The notes beneath the pieces were generated by a model. It was not told where the DNA came from. It did not search any database and saw nothing but the letters and a program-made list of their open reading frames with translations. The position numbers were made by a program, and so were the translations under genes. Positions 19,025-31,299 of a stretch of 64,000 nt of DNA are shown here, one piece after another (positions within the stretch are counted from its first letter, which is position 1; each line of letters opens with the position of its first letter). Source of the DNA: Metaphire vulgaris (lineage: Eukaryota; Annelida; Clitellata; Crassiclitellata; Megascolecidae); NCBI GenBank assembly GCA_018105865.1, contig CM030851.1, positions 784,501 to 848,500 on the forward strand, read 5' to 3'.

Positions 19025-22000
19025 ATGTACAGGGCGCTATTATCGCGACACTCGTCGATAAAAGAGCTACATAAATTCTCTAGATTTTACTCACTTGTCA
19101 TGGCTTCTTCTACCTCGTGTTCCTCCTCTGGCGACGATGCATTCGGAAGAGAAGCAGTGGAAAACTTTCGCCAATATCTTCGCATCAAAACCGTTCAACC
19201 GACTCCTGACTACGGTAGGGGATCAGATCCAAGGGAATAACTTCTGTAGCGCCGAAATTGCTCGTTCGGCAGAGCGACCTTAGAGGAGCCATGATCCGCC
19301 GACCGCCATCCATCAATCTGGTTTCGATCCCAGGCATCCGCCCACTTGTCTACCTGACAAAGCGCTATATAAATTGAAAGAAGGCCCTATGACAATGATT
19401 TCACTTTGAAGTGACCGCCAACTGTTGCCCACGGCATTTTAATAATGCAACTCTGGAAGCCATCAATTTCATCGTGATTTATACAATGCTATTCTGTAAC
19501 ACGTACTGATTTGCAATGACATTATTGAAATGGTTCAAATGGCACTATAGAAGTCCAAACAGTATGTTGTGATTGAACTTGATAAGTTGCTTTGGTCACT
19601 GAATAAACACTTTGATGATAAGTGAGCATGCAACTTTCTAGACAGTGAATATAGTCCATTATAGATGTACGGTTAGGTCACCCAAAACATTTCTGATTTG
19701 CCATCAATGGAGTTTGCACTTGTCAAGGACATGACACTGATTTCAAGCTAATGGACGCTGATCTGAAAGTAATGTATGTTGTTCAGAGGATATTGTTGTG
19801 ATGGCATTATTAAAATGATTATCTTGTAGATCGAGTATTGTTAGGTATGCAGTGAGGTACATATATATATGCAAAAAGCAGGACTTACATTTTGATCACT
19901 GGTCTTACTCATGTTGTGCTCCAACCAACAAATGTATAAGAAATATTGCCATTGGAGCTATGTATATAGTGAATGGCTTGATTTCAATGATTAGTGATTC
20001 AAAATACTCATTTCCTGTTAAACCATTTTGTATTTCTGCATCAGGTTTTCTTTCAAACTTGTCATTTATAACTGTATACAATTCAGAGCCATATGTGTGC
20101 AAATTTGTATTTTGTTGATTCAAACCTGTGGTTAATTCCTTTTCTTACAGGTGGAGCTGTTGTTTTTCTTGAAAAGATGGCCAAGCAATTACAGTTGGAT
20201 TATGAAGTTTTTGAGGTAAGAATTTGTGTGTTTTTTGCTGTTTCGATTTAATATTATTTATATTTATTCATGTTTAATATGTTTTAGATCATTAACAGCA
20301 ATTATTTCGTGTGTAGAAAAGGTCTTGAAACCATTGCTTATCGATATACAGTAATCGCAGCAGGAGCACCTCTGAATTATTCTTCAAGAGGGTCCTGTGC
20401 GAATATTGTAAAACGTACAATACACTACTTATTGCTGAGCTGACTGAAAATTGACATTTGGTTGAAGTCCTATTTGTAGCAGTGCATGACACTCAAGGCC
20501 TATTATATTATTTTCATGTATGCAAGGCTGAGGTTTAAGTTTTCAAGATGGATTAGAGAAGTTGAGTATCTCATTAAAATTTTCTGATTTTTTGAGAGAA
20601 CTTTAGAAATTTCTCCAATACGCTGCCTCAGGTTTTTTTTAGATCGTGTCCTGTCAGTGGGCGTCTGGTGAATTCTGCTGTAGTGAATTACATATGGAAA
20701 CAAGGGACAGTCATTTATTTACCTTTTTTAATTTAATGATTTTAAATATATTTTGATTTGTTTATGCCATGTTGCAGTGCGTTCCCAAAAAACCTGTCTT
20801 TGTGATGACTTGGAAAGGAAAGAATCCGGAACTTCCGTCAATTCTTCTGAATTCTCACATTGACGTCGTCCCTGTCTTTCCGGCAAGTATCAGTATTTAA
20901 CAGTTGATTTTCCTGAACTATTTAGTTCTAAGCTGGGGGCTAATTCTAAATCCAGGGGTGCGGTGGAGTAGCGGTAGGATTCTGGGCATAGACAGCGATC
21001 TGCCACAAAACTTGGGGTTGTCCACTGTCCAGACCTCCCATGGGATAGGCCTTTCTCTCCTTTCTCTCCTTCCTTTCTAACGATGGTCAGCGCCTCTCCC
21101 CAAATTTTTAGTAAGCAAGTTTTAGTGCATTTTGGACATAAATCAAAACCTGTCATACAATGGACCAGATATCTTAAGACATAAGTCATTCCTCGATTGA
21201 CCTAACATTCCACAAGATTTTCGGCATGACTTTCATTTTGTTGATGTCCCTTGTTCTCATACAATCACTGGCACTTGTGTTGTGTGAAATGGCAGTGCCC
21301 CATTTTGAATACTGTTGATTGAAATTGGGGAGTCCAATATTGATTATTCTTGACGGATTTGAAGGAACGAAGATGGATACAAGCGAATGTGGTTTCTGTC
21401 AGAGAATTTCCTCGATTTGCTGAGATTTTTGCACATCTATGCACCTACTGTTCAATAGGCCTTCCTTCGCCTCCTATCGCACAGTAAATTAATCTCGTTC
21501 AGTCATTAGCTCTAGTGTGTAGTACGAAATGGGTGGGAGGTGCCCCATTTCGAGTGCTGTAGATTGAAATCGAGACGGCCAATGTTGACTGTTCTTGCAT
21601 GACTTGATGCAATGAAGATGGGGACAAACAAAAATGTGGGCTTTGTTGGAGAGTTTCTTCAATTTCCTGAAATTTTTACATATCCACAGTATACACCCAC
21701 TGTTCAGTTGGCCTTTAATTGGCTATAACACATTGGGATTTAATTATAAATGGCATTTTATTTGTCTATAGAACGTGTCATGCAATGGATTAGATCTTTT
21801 AAGATATGGGTCGTCCCTTGATCAACTTACTACATATCTTCACAGACTTTGTTGCTAACAGCCAGACTTGAGGCAACTCTTGTGGATGCTAAAATTGTAA
21901 TGATTATTTGGGGATCTCCAGCAGCTATTGGACAACTCTTGGCTCAAACCTGGGAGTGTCTTGACACCCCTGACACCCCATGATTGCAGCCTATGATTCT

Positions 22001-24372
22001 GGGCATGCAACAAAAGGGTAGCGGGTGAGAATTTGACTCTAGCCACTGTGTAGAAACCTTAGAGGCAAAGTTGTTCATCTCTTATTGCCTTGCACTTACA
22101 AGTCTTCACTTTGTGAATGACTTAACGTGCATTAGCAATCATGTAATATATGTTAATATATTTATAATCTGATATTTGATATATTGTGATCCATAGCTCA
22201 ATATGCTTAATATCAGTCAATGGCTTATTAAAAGTCTAACCCATCAGTCTGAAATTCATACTGGTTAAGGTTTGACCAGCATTCAAGTTAGAACTGCATT
22301 TCTCACTTGTGCACAGGTTAAGAGATAAATCTTAGGCATAATGTTCAGAAAGAGAATATATTTTGTGAATGTAAAGCTGATTTGTTTGTTTTCATATGTA
22401 AATTGTTGAGTAAAGGCTTGTTGTAACTTACTGCTTGTCAGTAGTTCCGTGGAATTGAAGAGATTGTCATTTGAATGTCTATTTAATAGGAAAAGTGGCA
22501 ACACGATCCATTCGGAGCCGTTATGGACGAGAAGAACAATATTTATGCCCGCGGAAGTCAGGATATGAAATGTGTTGGCATTCAGTCAGTGTAATATTTC
22601 TATGCATTTAACGTACAACGTATACTTTTTACGAACCTGGCAGATAACTCTTGCCACTTGTGTACAGTGTTATGTATGCTGCAATATTGATCTCTGAAGT
22701 GTGTTGTATGAGTGGAATTTGGTCAGCTTATCATGTCATCACAGCATTTTATCATTTAAACGAAGGTCCTTTGCAATCAGAACGTCCCCTTATTTCAGGA
22801 AAACCATGGCTTTCCAATTTTATATAGAGTTGGGTGTCTTTTCTATTTTCTATGCATCCATGTCAGTATGTAAAAGTGCACAGTTTTAAATCCTCAGGTC
22901 ACTTAGTGGCATGTGGACTTTGGTTAAATGCTTAATTAGTTCTGTAATTTAGTTAATTAATTGTAATTAGCTCCTTAATTTACATACAATTGCATAGAAT
23001 CTATATATTTTGGTGTTTGGTGCACAGTCAAGTGATATCACAAGGTATATGTTAAATCTTGATGCTGCTAAGTGTTTGGTATTTGTTATAGATACTTGAA
23101 ATACTAATCTGTACGCAGAAATAAAATTGTATTTAAACACTGTTTAGATACTTGGAAGCAGTGCGTAAACTGAAGTCCAAGGGTGTCGAGTTTTCTCGGA
23201 CAATTCACGTCTCCTTTGTTCCAGGTGCGTTTTTTATGTGAGGCTTCAAGTTTCTCAGTGGCAACACTACTACGGTTGAAAAAGAACCGCTGTTAGTAAT
23301 TTGGTCTGTTCCTTTGAACTCCAGTTCAGTTTATTCGTTTCAGCCTCTACTTGGATATTTGAAAATGATCTAGAATCAAAAGCCCGATGCTCAATGCATA
23401 TAATCTGATGCCATCTTCTGTTTTTATTGTTAAAGTCTAAGGTGTCAGGTACATGATTTCATTTGCTAATATACAAAGTGAGGATATGTTTTGAAAATCT
23501 TGACCCTTAAACTGCCAGTTACTTTGTAACTATATGCAATGTAAGCAAGTGTACTCGGTTCTGGCGGTTTAAGGGTTAAAGTACCAATTAAGTGTGTCTG
23601 GTTTTTAAATTTTCAGATGAAGAAATTGGTGGTCATGACGGCATGGAGGCCTTTATTAATGGAGGACATCTGAAGAAATTGAACGTCGGATTTGCTCTTG
23701 ATGAAGGTCGGATGGGGGCTTATTACTCGCTCAGATTGTAAATTTTACCCGTTCGCTTGTACATCGTAATTTTACAACTGATTTACAGTCAGATGTGGTT
23801 TATGTCATAGTCATGAAACTGTCAAATTACATGACATTGATTACAGTTGACATTGTCTGAAATCATTTGCAGTGAGTACTTTGGCATCAAGCAGTAGTGG
23901 AGTAATAATAATATAATTGACCAATAATATATTATACCGAATTTTTACAAAATTGACATCAGAACCCTAACACTAGGCTTCAATCAGTCAGCTAGTTTTG
24001 AGAAAGTTCAAGCTTCAAACATGTAAGCTATAAAGACGTATAGTTGACTGTGCAAGTAATGATATTAAACAGGTTTGACTATTGTGTTAGGGAATTAGTG
24101 AAAGTTTGCATCTTTTCTCGTTTTAAATCGTGTAATTTTGTAGTTATCTAATTGATTTACCATTCTCATTCTGAATATTTGACTTCTAGGTCTTGCAAGT
24201 GCAAAGGAGCACTTTATGGTTTACTACGGAGAAAGAGCAAGTTGGTGTAAGTGAACTCTATTGCTATGTTTAGAAGCACACTCTTGATGTTGTCATGTGA
24301 TTGATTTAGCCCATTTTTAATGCTATATTTCATCGTGATTATTCAACAGGACACAGTTATTATTATTATTAC

Positions 24373-24438
<66 letters not shown>

Positions 24439-25410
24439 CATCATCATCATCTATTATTTCTTTTTTTACTTTAGATGATTCTGGCAGCCATGTCAATTTT
24501 AAATGCTTGTCTATGAATTTTGTGCTAAATATGTTTTTCCCTCACAACTGTCAGCAGATTTTACCAAGTGTAATGCAATTCTTTTACAGTTGTATCAGTT
24601 TCGTAATTTGTCAGTAATGCTAGTACTTACCTGCAGTTGCCTAATAGCAGAACTTTACACGCAGTGCTGTTATTAAAATTTTAGGGATTGAGGTTACTTG
24701 TCCTGGTAACCCTGGTCATGGGTCGATGTTTATTGAAAACAATGCAGGCGAAAAACTCGTAAGTAGCACAAATTTCTGCTGTTTCTTGCAAGAGTTTCTT
24801 TATCATCATTTGGTTTGTTCATAACTGCATGTGTTTTTGTGCTTTATCTCGATCATCAGAGACAGTTCGGGGCTCCGTTGTTTCCATCCGTTTAAGTGTC
24901 ATCACTCTGCTTTGATTTCTGCGTAGGTTTTGCTTTGCTGTGCGTCCGTCTTCATCCATCATCCAGCCCAGTAGCCACTGTGTATTATTTCTTGTCTAAT
25001 TCTCTTGAGTTGTAGTCCTATCAAGTGCAGAAACATGCTTTGCATGAAGAATGATTTTCTTTTCTACAGAGGCGCGTCATAGAATCGTTCTTGACACTGA
25101 GAGACAAAGAAGAAGCAAGGTTTGTTACAAGACCAGAGTGCTTACATTTGTGGGTAATTTCTGAACCTGCAGTGTCTGTGTACTTCGGAATAGCATTTCA
25201 ACTTGTGCTGGTGTTCACTGTTGTCTGTTTGTTACCTCTTTTATTTTAATAAAATATTGTTATTATCGTGTTGTTGATGTTAGATTTGTTTGTTACCCTG
25301 TGATAATGTCAATGTATTGTCTACTGCTCTAATGTAATGTAAATTATGTGCTAGTTTTCCAGGTGTGTGTGTGTGTGTAGTATCTTTTAAAATTTGAAAT
25401 AGTGTCACTC

Positions 25411-25444
<34 letters not shown>

Positions 25445-27124
25445 CCTGTAGTAGTAGTTTTTCAGTGTGTGTGTGTGTTTGTTTTTAAGATTGCGTATTC
25501 TATAAATTGAGTGAGACATGTTATTCTGATTTCTGATCACCTTGAACATAGAAAGGCTTGTAATTTTGTTGTTGTTCTAACTAGGCACATCAGAACAATT
25601 ATAAAGGTCAAATGAATGTCAACAGAAAGGATTTGTTTATATTTTGTGAATGCATCTGTAAGAATAAGACAGAGTATCATCGTGTCTCAATTACTTTTTC
25701 AAGAAGATTTCTTGAATTATGGAGAAATTGGAGATCAGGTGAAAAGTTGAATTGCAGAACCAAAAGACTTTGCTGTTAGAACGGAGTTCCTTTCTTTGTT
25801 TTTCAATAGAATGAAAGCCAACAACCTCACGCTTGGTGATGTCACAACTGTCAACCTCACCGTTATTGAAGTAAGCTTTTCAATTATGATGATTGTGGTG
25901 GTGGTGGCGGCGGCGGCGGCAGCGATGACGACAACACGAATAGTAATAATGATAGCAATTGTAGTAGTAGTAATTATAGTAATAGTGAATGAAGTACTTA
26001 TACAATGGCATCAGTTTTTTATGCTCCATTGTCTTGTCTATATGAGCTGAATATAAAAGAAATCAGTTGGAGTGGGACAGAGCATAAAGACGATGGAAGA
26101 GAACTGAGTTTTTGTGTCTTGTGATTGTATTTGTGGATAAATGGTAGATTGGAAAATGTTTGAGACAGAGGAAGACAGTTTCAGAATTTTGGGCATGCAG
26201 TGGAAAATGCCCCCCACCCCACCAATTTCAGAGTCAGTTCAAGATGAATTTGACAATCAATCATCATATCTCATATTCAATGAGAATGTTTTGCCTGACC
26301 TACAGAGGTTGACCTGTGCTAAAAGTGGCTCTCACACGTGACGGACCCTACTGAACCACTCTAAACCCCATTATTATTATTATTATTATTATTATATTAT
26401 TATTATTATTATTATTATCATCATCATCATCATCATCATTATCATTATCATTATCATTACTGTTGTGCAGCATTTTTTAAACCAATAAGCCAGATATGAA
26501 TGCAGTTCCTTATTCAACAGGCAGGCAGTGTTAAATTTTATGAATAGGATTATAATGATTGTTCTAATGGGGTGATGACTGAAGACTCTAGTTCTGGGGT
26601 GTTTGATTCCTCTGATTTTTTGCACATTAGATTTGGCTGCACCATTGTGTATAGTGAACTGAAGTAATGCATGGTTTCCTCTTGTGGTGTAATTGTATTT
26701 TGTAAATAAAAATATAGGAGGCAAATGCGTTTGTAGGGTGGCTTGCAGCTGAACGTTATTCCCGCAGAGTTCAAAGCAAGTATGTTTTTACAGTCCTGAT
26801 TATATTGCTCTTAAAAGATTAATCACATTTTAGAGTCTGCTTATTAATGTCACATGCTTTGTGCAATTCTACCTTTTGTCAAATTCTGGTTAATGCCATG
26901 ATTTTGTAGTTTATTTATTTACCGACAATTTCTATAGCGCAGTAAGACAAAGCTAAGGCTTACACCAAGAGCACTTTAACACGAGTCATTACCTATACTA
27001 AATAAATGTGTCTTTAAATTCCTTTTGAAGAGTTTAATGTGATGTAACAGACCAAGGAGGATGCTATTGGACTGCATAATGCACAGCCTCACAAGACCTA
27101 TGCAGAAATCAAAGAAAAGAAGAA

Positions 27125-27167
<43 letters not shown>

Positions 27168-29065
27168 GTGATGGTGATGATGATGATGACGATGATGATG
27201 ATGTAACAATGTTTGTGTGTGTGGTGCCTTTGCTGCAGAATAACTCAAAAGTGCTACCACTACAATTCTAAGCAATATTTCCAGAATCTCTCTGGAAATT
27301 TCATACTATCGTGCATAGGAATTGAAGTTAGGCTGGGATCAGAAGATGACATAACTTGTTATTCATCTGTGGCTGTAGAATTCGATATGCGCATAACACC
27401 AACAGTGGACCTGAAAGAGCTGGAGGCAAAAATTCTGTCTTGGTGCAAGGCAGCTGGAGAGGGCGTTTCGGTTAGATTCCTTCAGGTTGGTTTGCGTCTT
27501 TGCGTTGGTTTTTCAGCTACAGAGATCTTGTACTGTACTGTCGGTATGTCTGTATAATAAAGCACCTGCTTAACATTTCATCCTCACAAGGCCTTTGATG
27601 TGAAGGTTTTGGAGTTTATAAAGGTTATACTGTACATCGTGTTTTATAATGCTCACATTTTGAAAGAAAATTTGTACGATGATCCATGTGTAATGATGAT
27701 GCTTCATGTAGTTCTTTATAGAACTGGGATAAAGATTTTGGTATCATTTTAGGATACAATAAACGATGATTGATATCCATGTAAAGTGTTTGTTATTATT
27801 TGTCTAATCTGTTCAATCTGTTTTTGTAGAAAAACTCAGTCCAAGCGACGACATCAACGTCTGCCGATGATCCTTGGTGGAGTGCGTTTAGTCGTGCCAT
27901 TAAGGATCTGTAAGGAGACCCTAAACGGATATTTCCCATGATCTCTAATGCTTTGCATTATTCTATGCAACATTAGTTGCATAGAATGTTTAATTTGGAA
28001 TGTATACTATATTGTTATCCATTTTTGTTGTCTGGAGTTGGATTTGAACCTGTGGCCCTTTGATTTTTTATTGTTTTGATATTGATTTGATATTTTATTA
28101 TGAGACTATATAATAATAATAATAATAATAATAATTATAATTATAATTATAATTATAACAATGTTTAAAGTGGTTCAGTAGGGTCTGCTCTGAGTCTACT
28201 GAGTGTGCCCCAAGCAAAAATGTCCTTATTTCCTGAAACGAGGTTTTGAGTCAGTCGGCCCAACCCCTCTGGAGTGCTCCAGGATGATTTTTTTAAGAGG
28301 TGCTATATAAATATTTGCTTGCATTACATTGCATAGTTTATAGCCCATCAGCCATTAATAACACCATTTCCAGAGAGTGAACTTGAAGTAAATATTTGAT
28401 ATAATCTGAGGTATCTAATGTACTATTATTTTATTTTATTATAGAGTAGGATAGGATATGTTACCTTGGATGCTATTTTCTAACTCTTCCAAAAATCCAC
28501 ATTAATAAGGATTTCTAGAATTCTCTGACCGCCTTGTTATGAATTTTGAAATATTAGTTTTTATGCAGGAGACCTGAAACTGTTACCCGTTTACTTTAGC
28601 GACTTTTGTGCTGATATTAAACCTTTCTGTCTTAGAAATCTTCAGACAGAAGTTACAATTTTTCCAGCTGCAACTGATAGCCGTTACTTGAGAGCTGTAA
28701 GTTGCATTGACAGAACAGAATATTATTGAGAAATTTAAAGGTTGGAAATAATGGTTTGTTGTTGTTGTTAAATCAGAATTTTTAAAAACTTTTTTAATAT
28801 TTGGATTTTGACTTTGCAAGATTTCATGAATGACTTCTTTTTGCAGAGTTTATTATTATTAGCATGATGAGTCACCTGTATGTTGAGTGATTGAATGTTC
28901 ATTTGCTTGTAGCTTGGATATCCGGCGATTGGATTTTCTCCGATGAATAACACCCCGGTTCTGCTGCACGATCACAACGAATATCTCAACCGCGATGTTT
29001 TCCTTCGTGGCATCGATATTTATGTTCGAATCATCGAAGGATTGGCGAACGTCCCCAGGGCATGA
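19025..29065 (+). CDS. ACY1: Aminoacylase-1 (N-acyl-L-amino-acid amidohydrolase)
   Basis: Zinc M20 peptidase that hydrolyses N-acetylated amino acids in the cytosol. Fifteen exons: 19025-19214, 20151-20215, 20778-20882, 22490-22590, 23148-23224, 23617-23706, 24190-24246, 24685-24758, 25070-25119, 25810-25870, 26737-26779, 27379-27485, 27830-27909, 28636-28696, 28913-29065; total 1314 bases, 437 residues, closing in frame. Landmarks: [11 protein letters not shown] (H112, D114), [11 protein letters not shown] (D145), [11 protein letters not shown] (E181/E182), FALDEG (E209), [20 protein letters not shown] and [16 protein letters not shown] with the last metal-ligand His. All metal and catalytic positions of the family are present. 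Intron 3 uses a GC donor (CCG|GCAAGT). Exon 4 is taken to end at 22590, adding two residues (SV) relative to mammals. A second ATG at 19100 would give a 412-residue protein, closer to the 408 of human. Confidence 0.95.
23504..23575. mobile_element. 72-bp TTAA-flanked MITE (copy 3)
   Basis: Left flank TTGA (decayed), right flank TTAA (23576-23579); ends CCCTTAAACTGCCAG / CTGGCGGTTTAAGGG are near-perfect inverted repeats. In ACY1 intron 5. Confidence 0.7.
24357..24452. repeat. (ATT)n/(ATC)n microsatellite, ACY1 intron 7
   Basis: Mixed TTA, TTATCA and TCA triplet runs with few interruptions. Confidence 0.9.
25411..25458. repeat. (AGT)n microsatellite, ACY1 intron 9
   Basis: AGTAGT run with one short interruption; a GT-rich dinucleotide stretch lies on either side. 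Confidence 0.85.
26310..26460 (+). mobile_element. CR1-like LINE 3' tail running into (ATT)n
   Basis: AGTGGCTCTCACACGTGACGG then CCCTACTGAACCACTCTAAAC, followed directly by ATT and ATC triplets. It is the same 3' UTR as that ending the larger LINE at 33190-33260. In ACY1 intron 10. Confidence 0.7.
27125..27202. repeat. (GAT)n microsatellite, ACY1 intron 11
   Basis: About 25 GAT triplets with a few GGT and GAC variants. It ends 177 bases before exon 12. Confidence 0.9.
28105..28200 (-). mobile_element. CR1-like LINE 3' tail (reverse) with (AAT)n
   Basis: AAT/ATTATA run followed by GTTTAAAGTGGTTCAGTAGGG, the reverse complement of the 33215-33245 tail. In ACY1 intron 13. Confidence 0.65.
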
Positions 29066-29283
29066 TCAGCTTAACGAACAAAGAGCAATGACTTCTCCGA
29101 AATCAGTCGCCGAGTTTCAGTCAAGACTTAATCACAGCAGCAGCAGCAGCGTTATGCTTGGCATTAATTGTTATTGTCTGTTCATTTATGATGTGTTTTT
29201 TAGTTTCATTTATGTTGCCGTTGCTAATTTTATTTAGTTTTTGAAATCAAAATGCTGAATGCAGAGTATTCTTGTTGGAAATA

Positions 29284-29510
29284 CAGCTGTGTGAAAAAGT
29301 CCTGCACGTTTCACGCTCCTCACAAAAATTTTGTTGTGAGGATCCATAAGGCAATCACACAATAATTAGCAAATTCTTTACCAAAAACATCAATACCCGT
29401 TGAAATATATTGAGATTTGCATATCATAAATCATTAATGGTTATTCAGATATTTATAAAAAACAAAAATCCCAAAATCCTATAAACGTGCAGGACTTTTT
29501 CACACAACTG
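29284..29510. mobile_element. Tc1/mariner-like MITE with TA target duplication
   Basis: 28-base inverted ends (29284-29311 and 29483-29510) match at 27 positions, beginning CAGCTGTGTGAAAAAG, and TA dinucleotides flank both ends. 227 bp, no ORF. It follows the ACY1 stop by 218 bases, so it may sit in the 3' UTR. Confidence 0.8.
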
Positions 29511-29924
29511 TATACTGAGAAATCAAATTCTTATCATTGACAATAGGAAATCCGACCAATTGTATCATTTTGCCTGTTGAATATGCATGAACTATTCCAC
29601 TTCACTTGGTCTTGTGTTAACCTGCTTCTTTCTACAATAATTGTCAAATTCTTCATTTTCATGTCTTCTTCGATGTTATCCATCCATCTCTGTGAATGTT
29701 GCCTGCCTTATCCTGCACAGATTCAGACAAGGCTTAATACATAAAGAGACGTCTATTTGTGGCATTAAAGCAAAATTCATTAGAATCCATTCACTCATTC
29801 AGTTGAGTGCCTTTCAACTTTTGTGATCAGCTGTCACAGATTTTGGGTCTCTTCTTATTTATTGACCCTAACAATAACCCTAGCGGCCTAGCCCATGACT
29901 TAGCCTGCGAAAGGAATATAATAA

Positions 29925-29995
29925 TAAAAAATTATTATTATATTCCTTCATAATAATAATAAGGTCTAAGTGGTTGAGTAGAGTGCTCTGTGTGA
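29925..29995 (-). mobile_element. CR1-like LINE 3' tail (reverse)
   Basis: AATAATAATAAGGTCTAAGTG, then GTTGAGTAGAG and GTGAGAACCACTGTTG: the reverse complement of the LINE tail at 33200-33245, again next to an AAT run. Confidence 0.6.
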
Positions 29996-30066
29996 GAACC
30001 ACTGTTGTATCCATCGTATGATGACACTCGCTTTTCATGAACTTCTTGTACCCTAAATGTGACAAA

Positions 30067-30460
30067 TGTCTAGTCAAAGATAAGTAAGTAAGTAAAGTAA
30101 AATCTCGTAAACTTCTACAGCGCCCCGGAAAGCAGCACATCAGTAGCTGCTTATTCTTATGCGCTTAATCTTTCTTGAAATAGGTATAGGCACGGGCAAA
30201 GGTCAGTGTATCCATGAGGCGGCTGGTCAGGTTGCTGTTGCTATGGGGGAAATGACTTTTCGAATGGGAAGGTTTTAAGTTTAGACCTAAAGGCTTGAGG
30301 AGACAGTGAAGGAATTAAAGGAAATGAGGATTCGGAGCTTATTGTTTGACCATGTCGTAGGCTGCGGAGGGAGGCTGGAATTGAGCTCCAAAGTTCTGGT
30401 GCGGCGTAGTTCCAAAGTTCTGGTGCGGCTACATACTGTTTCGCGTAAATAAGAATTTTG
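30067..30460 (-). mobile_element. L2-like LINE 3' end
   Basis: The reverse complement encodes ELWSSIPASLRSLRHGQTIS then SFPLIPSLSPQAFRSKLKTF, the C-terminus of an L2-like reverse transcriptase, and continues through the standard tail to (TTAC)n. A short local duplication (GTTCCAAAGTTCTGGTGCGGC) is present. Confidence 0.75.
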
Positions 30461-31299
30461 CGATAAAAAAGTTGATTTACTTTACTTAAATTACTTTACT
30501 TAGGCATAATTGGAGAACAAAAAAATCATTTTCCTCGAAAATTTCGAAATGCGCCACAACCATTGACGTCTATTAATAGCCGTCAATGGCCACAACAAAA
30601 TGACGTAACGAGTCACTAAGGAGGCGCGAAATTTCTTTGTCTCAATCTTTTCTGTTTTTCGGAAGAGTCGAAATCATTTTGTTGTTATTGTTATTATTAT
30701 TGTCATCGAATAAATTTAGAAATCGAAAGAAAATGTCAGGTGACGAAAATTGATCATATCATCATTTGCTCGTTGTTTATACTAGAATTTAGACTCAAAA
30801 GGCCTTTAGGGGTTAGGAGCAAAATGCATAAGTTATCGTCAGTTTTCACAGCTCGGATGCACAATTTTATTGAGACAATAACCTCCTATCAGGCTATCAC
30901 CCGACAGTCAGGAACACGGGATACCGTAATGAAAACCGGTCAAGGAACGAGACTGCATTGCAGCCGTAGCAGTGGATTAGCTCGGATGTTTAGGCCCTAA
31001 TGCAAAAATTATTAATGGGCCCTTTCAACTTAAAAAGTCACAACATGACGAACAGTGCACTAAGGCTTAAAGGGCAGCGAAGAACATGACCCATAATCAT
31101 GGAGGCTTTACAACTTTAAAACAATGTTTCATACAGTTTCAAATTTAAATAATATGAACAGGATTCTGAAAACTGTAAAACGACTTTGTTTTTGTAGCGC
31201 TGTCATATTTAATACTTGCCAAATTTATCTGATTAAGACTGATTTTTAATGTGTTTTTAAATAATTATTTACTTTTATTATTTACTTTCTTTATTACAT
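30461..31299. other. Intergenic sequence without recognised features
   Basis: I find no convincing exon, RNA gene or repeat terminus on either strand here. Confidence 0.5.
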
